A stretch of 37,284 nucleotides of DNA from an uncultured Bacteroidota bacterium (GTDB lineage: Bacteria; Bacteroidota; Bacteroidia; Bacteroidales; VadinHA17), in contig CAIMVD010000221.1 of assembly GCA_903844815.1 (NCBI GenBank), forward strand, positions 1 through 37,284. Direction: 5' to 3'. The translations under genes and the position numbers were made by a program. The notes below the pieces were generated by a model. The model searched no databases, was not told the origin of the DNA, and worked only from the letters and a program-made list of their open reading frames with translations. Each line of letters begins with the position of its first letter. Within the stretch, counting starts at the first letter, position 1. Positions 1 through 7,766 of this stretch are shown here, piece after piece.

Positions 1-122
1 ACTCTAGACACTCTAGACACTCTAGACACTCTAGACACTCTAGACACTCTAGACACTCTAGACACTCTAGACACTCTAGACACTCTAGACACTCTAGACA
101 CTCTAGACACTCTAGACACTCT
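1..122. repeat. 9-bp tandem repeat (unit ACTCTAGAC), about 13.5 copies
   Basis: The unit ACTCTAGAC repeats without a single mismatch from the first base to about position 122, then the sequence becomes ordinary AT-rich DNA. Each unit holds a TCTAGA (CTAG-containing) site. The array is cut by the window start, so its true length is unknown. In each strand one of the three frames is closed by TAG in every unit. It ends about 55 bp upstream of the aquaporin start codon, so copy number could affect that promoter, but this is inference. Confidence 0.95.
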
Positions 123-177
123 TAATCAACATAACAGATAAATTTACTTCGAGTATATAATTAAACTTTAAAGAACT

Positions 178-897
178 ATGAACGCATTTTTTGCTGAATT
201 TTTTGGAACTGCAATGATCATTGTGTTTGGGGGAGGAGTTGTAGCAAACGTCCTGCTCAGCCAGACAAAAGGGAATAACAGCGGATGGATCGTAATAACT
301 TTCGGCTGGGCTGTCGGGGTCTTTACGGGAGTATTGATCTCAGCGCCCATAAGCGGAGCCCATCTGAATCCTGCTGTCACCCTTGCCCTGGCTATGGTGA
401 ATAAGTTTTCATGGTCGCTGGTGCCTGTTTATGTATCTGCTCAAATGCTTGGAGCCATGTTTGGGGCCTGTCTTGTATATATCGCCTATAAGAAGCACTT
501 TGATGCCACACCTGATCCGGATCTCAAAATGGCAGTATTCTGTACCTCGCCCAATATTCGCAGTTACTGGTATAATGTGGCTACAGAGATTATCGGCACC
601 TTTGTTCTTGTACTTGCAGTACTGTATATGGCTGAGCCTGAAGTAGGACTTGGTTCCCTCAATGCACTTCCTGTAGCTTTGGTGGTTCTTGGACTTGGGC
701 TGTCGCTTGGTGGTCCTACCGGGTATGCTATTAATCCTGCCCGTGACCTGGGCCCGCGACTGATACATTTTTTTCTGCCCATGCCTTTAAAGCGCGACAG
801 CGACTGGAAATATTCCTGGGTTCCGGTTGTCGGTCCCCTTGCCGGTGCAGCTGTAGCAGCAGCGATCTTTCTTGTTTTTAAAGGAACTTTTTCCTAA
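178..897 (+). CDS. glpF: MIP-family aquaglyceroporin (glycerol uptake facilitator)
   Basis: A 239-residue inner-membrane channel for passive uptake of glycerol and/or water. Both hallmark NPA half-helices are present: GAHLNPAVT (NPA at residues 64-66) and GYAINPARDLGPR (NPA 186-188). The Asp directly after the second NPAR (D190) is typical of glycerol-conducting members rather than strict water channels. About six hydrophobic segments and the length fit the family. The ATG at 178 directly precedes the conserved first helix. No glycerol kinase or glycerol-3-phosphate dehydrogenase lies next to it, so the substrate is inferred from family features only. A near-consensus -7 box (TAAATTTA, about 139-146) lies between the upstream tandem repeat and the start. 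A glycerophosphodiesterase lies at the far end of the window, too distant to be co-transcribed. Confidence 0.9.
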   Translation: MNAFFAEFFGTAMIIVFGGGVVANVLLSQTKGNNSGWIVITFGWAVGVFTGVLISAPISGAHLNPAVTLALAMVNKFSWSLVPVYVSAQMLGAMFGACLVYIAYKKHFDATPDPDLKMAVFCTSPNIRSYWYNVATEIIGTFVLVLAVLYMAEPEVGLGSLNALPVALVVLGLGLSLGGPTGYAINPARDLGPRLIHFFLPMPLKRDSDWKYSWVPVVGPLAGAAVAAAIFLVFKGTFS

Positions 898-1093
898 ATA
901 AAAGAAAGTTTAGATTTTTTTGATTCTTATTTTATTACTTGTTAATAATTGTTAATTTCGCATTGCAGTTTATTCCTGAAAACCGGGGATGCGGTTATGT
1001 TGTAATGATTGTTCTTTTAAATTCAGCATGAATTATATGAATAATTTATTAGCTCTATGATTAATTTCAATCGGTTTTTATAATATTTTAATT

Positions 1094-1116
1094 TTCTGCA
1101 AACATTTTTTGCAGAA
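1094..1116. promoter_or_regulatory. Perfect 9-bp inverted repeat upstream of the beta-barrel gene
   Basis: TTCTGCAAA (1094-1102) and TTTGCAGAA (1108-1116) are perfect complements around a 5-nt spacer. The element lies 41 bp upstream of the ATG at 1158. It could be an operator or a leader hairpin of the outer-membrane protein gene. No T-tract follows directly, so it is not a convincing terminator for the upstream channel gene. Confidence 0.35.
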
Positions 1117-1157
1117 GAATTGTTATGCTATCTACTAACTTTAAAAACATTTAAATT

Positions 1158-1700
1158 ATGAAAAAACTTTTAGCTCTGTCATTAGTAATTGTCTTATTCG
1201 TTGGTCAGCTTGCCGGTCAGGATGACATTTTCAAAAAGGGAGATAAAGTCCTCAATCTGGGACTTGGTTTGGGAAGCACCTATTATGGAAGTTATTACAC
1301 TTCACGTATGCCTGCTCTTACTGCTTCGGTTGAAATTGGAGTTGCTGATAAACTTATTGATGGCAAGGGATCGATAGGAGTTGGAGGTATTGTGGGTTAT
1401 TCTTCAGCAAAATATTCAGACTATTATAAGACTTCGAACTTTATCTTTGGAGCCAGGGGAAGTTTTCATTATCCTCTTTTGGCCAAGCTCGACACCTATA
1501 CTGGGCTTATGATTGGATATAATGTTTATAGTTATAAATATTATGATAGTTCAACAGCTCCTTACTCAGGTTCAGCAAGTGGTCTTGCTTCTTCATGGTT
1601 TCTGGGAGCCAGATATTATTTCAGCGAAAAAATTTCCGGAATGGCTGAACTTGGCTACGGTACTGCAGTAATTACAATCGGGGTTGGAATTAAGTTTTAA
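1158..1700 (+). CDS. Small outer-membrane beta-barrel protein
   Basis: A 180-residue protein with a clear Sec signal peptide (two Lys, then a hydrophobic stretch, likely cleaved after the AGQ near residue 21). The mature part alternates short Gly/Ser/Tyr-rich amphipathic strands (for example around residues 35-50 and 105-125) and ends GVGIKF, with a terminal aromatic residue as expected for a BAM substrate. This fits an 8-stranded OmpA/OprF-type porin-like barrel of the kind common in Bacteroidota. The specific function is unknown. It stands alone, with an inverted repeat upstream and a strong terminator right after it, so it is probably monocistronic. Confidence 0.75.
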   Translation: MKKLLALSLVIVLFVGQLAGQDDIFKKGDKVLNLGLGLGSTYYGSYYTSRMPALTASVEIGVADKLIDGKGSIGVGGIVGYSSAKYSDYYKTSNFIFGARGSFHYPLLAKLDTYTGLMIGYNVYSYKYYDSSTAPYSGSASGLASSWFLGARYYFSEKISGMAELGYGTAVITIGVGIKF

Positions 1701-1717
1701 TTTAGCAATTACATAAT

Positions 1718-1754
1718 AAAAGCAGTCCTTTATCTGAAAGGGCTGCTTTTTTTT
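1718..1754 (+). terminator. Rho-independent terminator of the beta-barrel gene
   Basis: AAAAGCAGTCCTTT (1718-1731) pairs with AAAGGGCTGCTTTT (1737-1750), with one G-U wobble, around a 5-nt loop. The stem runs straight into a T-run ending at 1754. It lies 18 bp after the stop codon of the upstream gene. Confidence 0.85.
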
Positions 1755-1842
1755 ATAAACCTAAGTTGCTCCAAACGCCTCAACTTATTTCTCGCATCCT
1801 TCGATTATAAGCATGTTTCGATTAGTGTTTTAAATTTAGATA

Positions 1843-1875
1843 TTAGGGAATAATTCTTTAATTTACATATATTTG
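1843..1875 (+). promoter_or_regulatory. Bacteroidota-type promoter of the kinase/response-regulator operon
   Basis: TATATTTG at 1868-1875 matches the Bacteroidota -7 consensus TAnnTTTG exactly. A TTA (1843-1845) lies near the place where the -33 TTG would be expected, so the -33 element is only approximate. Transcription would start near 1881, giving a leader of about 25 nt to the ATG at 1908. Confidence 0.5.
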
Positions 1876-1907
1876 CGAAAGATAAACAGAACTGTCTGAT
1901 CCGCAAA

Positions 1908-4697
1908 ATGGTTAATTCACCAGGGAAATTGAAGAGACTTAATAATGATACTTCGGAATCGGGTGATTATATCAGGTTTCCAGGTAGTCGAAAAGACCTG
2001 TCAGCTTTTGAAGAGGAGAGAAAGAACCTTGAACTATATGCGGAAAGGCTTGAGCTGGCCCTGTTAGGCAGCGATGCCGGATTGTGGGACTGGTATATTC
2101 CCACCGGGGAGGTGTTTTTCAGCGAAAGATGGTGTGCCATATTAGGATATGATTTATCGGAAATTGAACCTGATTTCTATTCGTGGGAAAGACTTATTCA
2201 TCCCGATGATATGCCTCGGGTAGTTAAGGCCCTTAATTTGCATCTGGATGGTGAAACTGCCTTTATCAGAATTGAACATCGTGTTAAGACTAAACCAGGC
2301 ACCTGGATCTGGGTTTTGTCGACCGGAAAAGTAACCAGCCGTGATGCCTCAGGGAAGCCGATCAGGGCCGTGGGGACACATATTAACATTTCTGACAGGA
2401 AGGAAAACGAGAATCAGATCAGGCAGAACCGTAAGGATCTAAACACTCTCTTCAATACAATTGACGATTTCTTATTTATCCTTGATCTGGAAGGTAAAAT
2501 AATTCATTGCAATTCAACGGTTATTTCCAGGCTGGGATATTCTGAAGAGGAGTTATTATCTAAGCATATTGCCGTTGTACATCCCCCGGGAAGGCATTCA
2601 GAGGCCTGCCGTAATATTACGGAAATCCTGAACGGAACCGAAAATGTTTGCAGGGTGCCATTGATTTGCGTTGATGGCAGCGAGATTCCGGTAGAGACTA
2701 AATTGAAAAACGGGAAATGGGGTGGACGGGATGTTATCATCGGAATTAGTCGTGACGTTTCTGAAATTGAACGTTATGCTAAGCAGACCCGCGAGAATGC
2801 AGAAAGACTCGAAATGGCTCTCCTGGCTAGTGATGCCGGGTTGTGGGACTGGAACCTTCAAACAAAGACACTTGTGCTTAACCATAAATGGTATTCTCTG
2901 CGTGGCTATAATCCTGACGTTGACAATGTCAGCAATGATACGTGGGAAACACTTTTACATCCCGATGATTATGAGCGGGTTGTGAAGGCCCTCAATGATC
3001 ATATGCAAGGAAAGTCGGCTTTCTATCAGGCAGAGTACCGTTCAAGGACAAAATCGGGAGAATACAAGTGGATTCTTGATACGGGAAAGGTAATGGAATA
3101 TGATGCCGAAGGGAAACCTCTGAGGATCGTAGGAACCAACATAGATATTTCTTCTAAAAAGCAAACTGAGTTAATCATGCAGCAAAACCAGTTGCAACTT
3201 ATTGATGAACGCGACAGGGCAAACAGGGCAAACCAGGCCAAGAGTGAATTTCTGGCCAATATGAGTCACGAAATACGAACACCGATGAACGCAATCCTGG
3301 GTTTCAGCGAGGTTCTTTACTTAAAGCTTGATTCGGAGCAGCACAAAAAAATGGTTTCTTCCATTATTAGCAGCGGGAACCTTCTATTATCGTTGCTTAA
3401 TGATATCCTTGACCTTTCAAAAGTTGAATCAGGAAAGCTTGAGATCATTATTGAACCCAGCGATCTCGAAAACATCCTGAAGGAGATAAAACTTCTTTTT
3501 GAAGAGAAGGCAAGTAAGAGGGGAATTGAAATCGGTATCTTCATCGAAACGGGGTTTCCTCAAATTTTAATGATTGACGAGATCAGGATGAAACAGGTTA
3601 TCTTTAATCTTGTAGGAAATGCAATTAAATTCACTAATGCAGGATATGTCAACATTAAAGTTGGTTTCTCTCCGGTCAATACTAAATCGGGCGTCCTGTC
3701 AATAGAAGTTGAAGATAGTGGTATAGGCATACCGGAATCGCAGCTTGAAGTTATTTTTGAATCATTCAGGCAGCAGTCGGGACAGTCGAACCGTAAGTAT
3801 GGTGGTGTTGGATTAGGACTTGCAATTTCAAAAAGGCTTGTTGAAAGGATGAACGGAACCATTTCCGTATCAAGTTTGCCGGGTAAAGGTTCGGTTTTTT
3901 CTGTTATTGTTCCGGATGTTGAATATAATCTGACAGCGGGAGGTAAAAACAATTCGCAGGCAGAAAACAGAATTGTATTTGATGAAGCAACTGTTCTTGT
4001 CGTCGATGATGTCCCTTCAAATATTGATGTCGTTGATTCCGTACTTACCTCTGTAGGGCTGAAGGTGGTTTCTGCGATAAGCGGAGAAATGGCGCTTAAG
4101 ATTCTAAGCGAATTAAGACCCGCACTTATTCTATTGGATATGCGCATGAGGGGGATAGATGGTTATGAAGTTGCGGAAAAAATCAAGACGGATCCGGAAC
4201 TGGCTTATATCCCTTTAATTGCCTATACAGCATCGGTTTTCAGTACTGATAAAATTGATTCCTCAGGAAATTTTGCAGGAACTCTTTTTAAACCGGTCAA
4301 CAGGTCGGCATTAATTTCGACTTTGGCAAGATTTCTTCCTCATTCTGCTGAGGGCGCAAATTATAGTTCCAAAGCCGAAACCAGCCTTCATCCTGAAATA
4401 ATTCCCGAAAATGTCGCAAAATTATTGCCTGAAATCAGTGCCGCTTTAACCCTGAGTGTCTTACCTGTCTGGGAAATTATTAAAGATCAGCTTGTTCTGT
4501 TCAGAATAGAAGAGTTCGCCTTTGCGATCAAAAATGTAGGAGCCAGGTTTGATTTCAAATATCTTCTTGATTATTCCGATAAAATCTTAAGAGAACTTGA
4601 AAATCTTGAACTGGAAGAGCTCAAAGAAACTTTAAATGTTTTCCCATCTATAATAGATTTAATATCTTTAGTCACAAAAAATCAGATCAATGAATGA
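1908..4697 (+). CDS. Hybrid sensor histidine kinase (PAS x3, HisKA, HATPase, receiver)
   Basis: A 929-residue protein without a signal peptide or membrane segment, so probably a cytoplasmic sensor. Domains in order: PAS_3-type (about 45-165), PAS (175-290), PAS_3-type (295-415), a linker helix, HisKA with phospho-acceptor H454 in MSHEIRTPMN, HATPase with N-box N571, VEDSGIGIPE and a GVGLGLAIS lid, and a receiver (about 695-810) with D744 and conserved K795. The first and third PAS domains are near copies (ALLxSDAGLWDW in both). After the receiver comes a helical tail of about 105 residues at the place of an Hpt domain but without any HxxKG motif. The gene overlaps the next response regulator by 8 bp (ATGAATGA), so the two are co-translated. 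The signal is not identifiable from sequence. Confidence 0.92.
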   Translation: MVNSPGKLKRLNNDTSESGDYIRFPGSRKDLSAFEEERKNLELYAERLELALLGSDAGLWDWYIPTGEVFFSERWCAILGYDLSEIEPDFYSWERLIHPDDMPRVVKALNLHLDGETAFIRIEHRVKTKPGTWIWVLSTGKVTSRDASGKPIRAVGTHINISDRKENENQIRQNRKDLNTLFNTIDDFLFILDLEGKIIHCNSTVISRLGYSEEELLSKHIAVVHPPGRHSEACRNITEILNGTENVCRVPLICVDGSEIPVETKLKNGKWGGRDVIIGISRDVSEIERYAKQTRENAERLEMALLASDAGLWDWNLQTKTLVLNHKWYSLRGYNPDVDNVSNDTWETLLHPDDYERVVKALNDHMQGKSAFYQAEYRSRTKSGEYKWILDTGKVMEYDAEGKPLRIVGTNIDISSKKQTELIMQQNQLQLIDERDRANRANQAKSEFLANMSHEIRTPMNAILGFSEVLYLKLDSEQHKKMVSSIISSGNLLLSLLNDILDLSKVESGKLEIIIEPSDLENILKEIKLLFEEKASKRGIEIGIFIETGFPQILMIDEIRMKQVIFNLVGNAIKFTNAGYVNIKVGFSPVNTKSGVLSIEVEDSGIGIPESQLEVIFESFRQQSGQSNRKYGGVGLGLAISKRLVERMNGTISVSSLPGKGSVFSVIVPDVEYNLTAGGKNNSQAENRIVFDEATVLVVDDVPSNIDVVDSVLTSVGLKVVSAISGEMALKILSELRPALILLDMRMRGIDGYEVAEKIKTDPELAYIPLIAYTASVFSTDKIDSSGNFAGTLFKPVNRSALISTLARFLPHSAEGANYSSKAETSLHPEIIPENVAKLLPEISAALTLSVLPVWEIIKDQLVLFRIEEFAFAIKNVGARFDFKYLLDYSDKILRELENLELEELKETLNVFPSIIDLISLVTKNQINE

Positions 4698-5172
4698 GGA
4701 CATTAATATTCTGGTTGTCGACGACAATCAGGAAAATCTGAAAGTAATAAGTAGCTTTTTGAAGGAAAAGCAGTACAGGATAGCGCTGGCCACCGATGGG
4801 CTAAGTGCTCTTAAGATCTTGGAAAATAACAAGATAGATCTTATCCTGCTTGATATAATGATGCCGGGAATGGATGGATTTGAAGTATGTCGAATCCTGA
4901 AGGAAAAGCAGGAGACCAAAGATATCCCGGTTTTATTTCTGACTGCACGAACAGAAACTGACGATATCGTCAAGGGATTTCAGGTCGGTGGAGTCGATTA
5001 TATAACCAAACCCTTCAAGAAGGAAGAGTTATATGCACGGGTTAATAACCATGTGCAGCTCAAACTTGTAAGAGATTGCCTTATTAAATCGGAACTTGAC
5101 ACAAAAAAATCAAGAGATTATTTTATGCGCACTCTTTATGAGCTGGCTAAGATAATGGAACGGAACAAATGA
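4690..5172 (+). CDS. Single-domain response regulator
   Basis: A 160-residue CheY-like receiver with no DNA-binding or enzymatic output domain. Acidic pocket D11/D12, phosphorylated Asp D55 in LILLDIMMPG, Thr in the FLTA segment (T85) and Lys K107 in YITKPF are all present. The last 40 residues are a charged helix that may mediate dimerisation or partner binding. It lies between two kinases in one operon, overlapping the first by 8 bp and 8 nt from the second, so it likely relays phosphate from the hybrid kinase or acts by protein contact. A 38-nt stretch around its phosphorylation site is identical to the next gene. Confidence 0.9.
   Translation: MNEDINILVVDDNQENLKVISSFLKEKQYRIALATDGLSALKILENNKIDLILLDIMMPGMDGFEVCRILKEKQETKDIPVLFLTARTETDDIVKGFQVGGVDYITKPFKKEELYARVNNHVQLKLVRDCLIKSELDTKKSRDYFMRTLYELAKIMERNK
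4846..4883 (+). repeat. 38-bp direct repeat within paired receiver genes, copy 1
   Basis: Identical, base for base, to 5340-5377. It encodes the phosphorylation-site segment of the receiver (LLDIMMPGMDG). Silent positions are also identical here, while flanking codons for the same amino acids differ. Confidence 0.9.
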
Positions 5173-5180
5173 TCTGAAAA

Positions 5181-6278
5181 ATGAAGAATTCCGGTGATTT
5201 ACTGTTGATTGTGGATGATAATATGCTTAATCTGCAGTTGACGGCAGGCCTGTTGAAGGAGGAAGGCTATCTGATAAGCCTTGCTCAGGATGGTCAGGCT
5301 GCCCTTTCTCAGCTCGAGCACATGTTGCCCGACCTGATTCTGCTTGATATAATGATGCCGGGAATGGATGGATTTGAGGTTTGCAGGATTTTGAAAAAAG
5401 ATCCTAAGCTCTTCGAGATACCGGTTATTTTCCTGACGGCAAAGAAGGAGACTGAAGATCTTGCTGAAGGGTTCAATGTTGGCGGTGTCGATTATATTAC
5501 CAAACCTTTCATCAGGGAAGAATTAATTGTCAGGGTGAAGAATCACCTCGAACTTTCGAAATCAAAGAAGAAGGTCATCGAGATGAACAGGACCCGCGAT
5601 AAACTCTACTCGGTAATTGCCCACGATATAAGGTCGCCCTTCTCTAATATAGTTCTGACCCTGAACACTCTCGCCGGCGGTTTTCTCGATCCTGCCAGCG
5701 GGGAATTCATGGAAATAATCAAAACCCTTGAGAAATCTGCGAATGAAACAAGGATTCTTATTGATAATCTGCTTGATTGGACCAGGTTGCAGAACGATAA
5801 TTTGACAATAGAGGCAACACCTAATAAAATTTACCCGGTTATCACCCAGTGCCTTTATCTTCTGAAAGGAAGCTGTGATAGCAAAAATATTAAAGTAGAA
5901 GTGGATATACCTGAAGAGCTCAGTGCGGTATTTGATGAGCGGTCGATGAAATCGGTCTTTCGTAATATCCTCTTCAATGCGGTTAAATTTACACCAGTAA
6001 ATGGTGAAATAAGAGTCAGGGCAAGTATCGTCGACAAATATGTAATAATCAGCGTAATCGACACCGGCGTGGGTATGTCAGCCGAAGTTGTCAGAAGGAT
6101 TTTTGTGGACAATGAGCATTACTCCACAAGAGGAACCGAAAATGAACCTGGTAGCGGTTTTGGAACATTTATTATTAAGGATTTTGTTGTAAGGAACGGG
6201 GGGAAAATTGATGTAACCAGTATTCCCGGTTCCGGATCAGTAATTTCTGTTTACCTTAGATCGGATAGTATTGAATGA
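5181..6278 (+). CDS. Receiver-histidine kinase protein (REC-HisKA-HATPase)
   Basis: A 365-residue protein with an N-terminal receiver (D56, K108) followed by a HisKA helix pair (H148 in AHDIRSPFSN) and a HATPase domain (N266, DTGVG from 294, and a GSGFGT lid motif near 324-329 where GTGLGL is more usual). No membrane segment is seen. In such response-regulator/kinase fusions an upstream kinase phosphorylates the receiver and thereby controls the attached kinase, so it probably acts downstream of the PAS kinase encoded first in this operon. The receiver is a close paralogue of the preceding regulator. No DNA-binding output protein lies in the operon; the final target is unknown. Confidence 0.9.
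   Translation: MKNSGDLLLIVDDNMLNLQLTAGLLKEEGYLISLAQDGQAALSQLEHMLPDLILLDIMMPGMDGFEVCRILKKDPKLFEIPVIFLTAKKETEDLAEGFNVGGVDYITKPFIREELIVRVKNHLELSKSKKKVIEMNRTRDKLYSVIAHDIRSPFSNIVLTLNTLAGGFLDPASGEFMEIIKTLEKSANETRILIDNLLDWTRLQNDNLTIEATPNKIYPVITQCLYLLKGSCDSKNIKVEVDIPEELSAVFDERSMKSVFRNILFNAVKFTPVNGEIRVRASIVDKYVIISVIDTGVGMSAEVVRRIFVDNEHYSTRGTENEPGSGFGTFIIKDFVVRNGGKIDVTSIPGSGSVISVYLRSDSIE
5340..5377 (+). repeat. 38-bp direct repeat within paired receiver genes, copy 2
   Basis: Second copy of the 4846-4883 repeat, 494 bp downstream, in the receiver part of the REC-kinase gene. Confidence 0.9.
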
Positions 6279-6467
6279 TCATGGGTTGCTTTTTAAGATA
6301 TGGGGATGTTTTTGACAGATCAGCACAGGCATAAGGAAATCTTCATATTGTTTTTTTGATTTATTAGTTGTAATTTGGGGGTCTAAGGAGATTTTGCGGG
6401 AGGCCTGGAATTTTATTTCAGGAATTAGTAAATTATTTAAGTTGCCCTTTATTAAATTCATTTAGGG

Positions 6468-6863
6468 ATGAGAAATATTGCCGGAATCATAGTATTGGTA
6501 CTGCTGACAGCAGGGTGCAGAACAACAGGAAAGTTATCGAAGGATAATGAGGAAATGGTTGTGACCAGGAAGTATGTTGGTACTTTTATTGAATTCAGAC
6601 AGACACCACCGGCTCGATTCGGCGATCCTAATCTGATTTGGATAAAAACCACTATGGCAGGAACTTACGGCAGGATTTCGGCATATTCAAAGGAATGCTC
6701 CTTCGAAGCGGGAGGCAGACTCTACATACGAAAAATTTATATGATGCCTGGCGGAGTCTCAGGCTACTGGGAATACCAGATAGAATCGGATGATGAGACT
6801 GTAAGTTACAGGCTTACTGAATTCCAGAACGATAAAAAGGTATCAGTGACGGCCTGGTTCTGA
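6468..6863 (+). CDS. Small lipoprotein of unknown function
   Basis: A 131-residue protein with a lipoprotein signal peptide: MRN, a hydrophobic stretch, and a lipobox LTAGC with Cys at residue 17. The rest is a compact, beta-rich domain with repeated aromatic residues (for example WIKTTMAG, SGYWEYQIES, SVTAWF). No family is recognised. It stands alone between the signalling operon and the convergent sugar-oxidation operon, with no evident partner. The ATG at 6468 follows GGG and places the signal peptide directly at the N-terminus. Confidence 0.7.
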   Translation: MRNIAGIIVLVLLTAGCRTTGKLSKDNEEMVVTRKYVGTFIEFRQTPPARFGDPNLIWIKTTMAGTYGRISAYSKECSFEAGGRLYIRKIYMMPGGVSGYWEYQIESDDETVSYRLTEFQNDKKVSVTAWF

Positions 6864-6929
6864 TTAGTCGGAATACTCGTTTTCAGCTTTACGATATCTG
6901 TGTATCATAAATGGAAATGTAGCAAATAG

Positions 6930-7766
6930 CTATTTCAACCCATAAAAACTGACACAATTCAATCCCATTACTTTATGACGGATGTCGTCAGGCATTTCTG
7001 AAATGTATTCTTCCGTTATTCCAACTGCGTTTTTATATCCTCCGGCAAGAAGGCATACAGGCCAATCACTTCCAACCATCAGCCGGCTGGCACCGAAAGC
7101 TCCGAATACAATATCAAGATAGGGAAGGAAATCTTCCTGTCTCTGGTGTTGCCATTCTGCCTCGGTGACCATTCCCGAGAGTTTGCACCAGACGTTACTG
7201 TGCTCTGCAATCCGTACGAGATTTTCTTTCCAGGGACTTAAAACCCCGTCCTTTATCCGTGGTTTGGCGATGTGATCTATTATGAATTTTTGATCAGGGA
7301 ACATTGAAACTACCTTTTCTGCAACAGGAAGGTGTTTCGGAAATAGCAGCAGGTCGTAAGTGAGATTATAGTCTTTGAGAAGATTAATTCCATCCAGAAA
7401 AGTATCGACAAGCATGAACATATCATCAGGTTCATCATGAACAACATGCCTTACCCCGACGAACTTTTTCGACCGGCATAATTCATCAAGCTGGGATTTC
7501 AGATTATCTCCGGAGCGTAAATCGACCCAGCCAACAACTCCCTTAATGAAATCAACCCGGTCCGAGAGGTCGAGTAACCATCTGCTTTCCTCCATTGACT
7601 GGCGTGCCTGTATAACAACCGATCCTCCGAAATCTGCACTGACAAGTTCAGTTTGAAGATCGGAGGGAAGGTAATCACGCCTGAGAATCTCCATGCTGTC
7701 GTCAATCCATCCGTATTCTGTTGGATTGTATTTCCAGAAATGGTGATGGGAGTCTATTTTTATCAT
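6930..7766 (-). CDS. Amidohydrolase family, L-fuconolactonase-like lactonase
   Basis: A 278-residue metal-dependent TIM-barrel hydrolase of the COG3618 group. Signatures: DSHHHFW at the N-terminus (metal ligands H7 and H9), GVRHVVHDEPDD, IIDHIAKP, CKLSGMVTEA and VGSDWPVC, all characteristic of L-fuconolactonase and related sugar lactonases. The expected reaction is hydrolysis of a sugar-1,5-lactone (for example L-fuconolactone) to the aldonate. It is the last gene of a four-gene minus-strand operon and overlaps the upstream dehydrogenase by 4 bp. With the neighbouring aldose-dehydrogenase-like reductase it would form the first two steps of oxidative 6-deoxyhexose breakdown. The exact sugar is inferred. 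Confidence 0.85.
   Translation of the reverse strand: MIKIDSHHHFWKYNPTEYGWIDDSMEILRRDYLPSDLQTELVSADFGGSVVIQARQSMEESRWLLDLSDRVDFIKGVVGWVDLRSGDNLKSQLDELCRSKKFVGVRHVVHDEPDDMFMLVDTFLDGINLLKDYNLTYDLLLFPKHLPVAEKVVSMFPDQKFIIDHIAKPRIKDGVLSPWKENLVRIAEHSNVWCKLSGMVTEAEWQHQRQEDFLPYLDIVFGAFGASRLMVGSDWPVCLLAGGYKNAVGITEEYISEMPDDIRHKVMGLNCVSFYGLK

Noticed and set aside
1-122. CRISPR-like array
   Set aside because: The repeat unit is 9 bp, directly tandem, with no spacers.
2504-4147. Long minus-strand open frames opposite the hybrid kinase, up to 195 codons
   Set aside because: They lie fully antisense to conserved kinase domains and their translations are low-complexity Ser/Thr/Ile-rich with no recognisable motif.
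6924-6935. Palindrome AAATAGCTATTT at the end of the lactonase gene
   Set aside because: Short, AT-rich and overlapping the stop codon, without a T-run or a second copy; probably chance.
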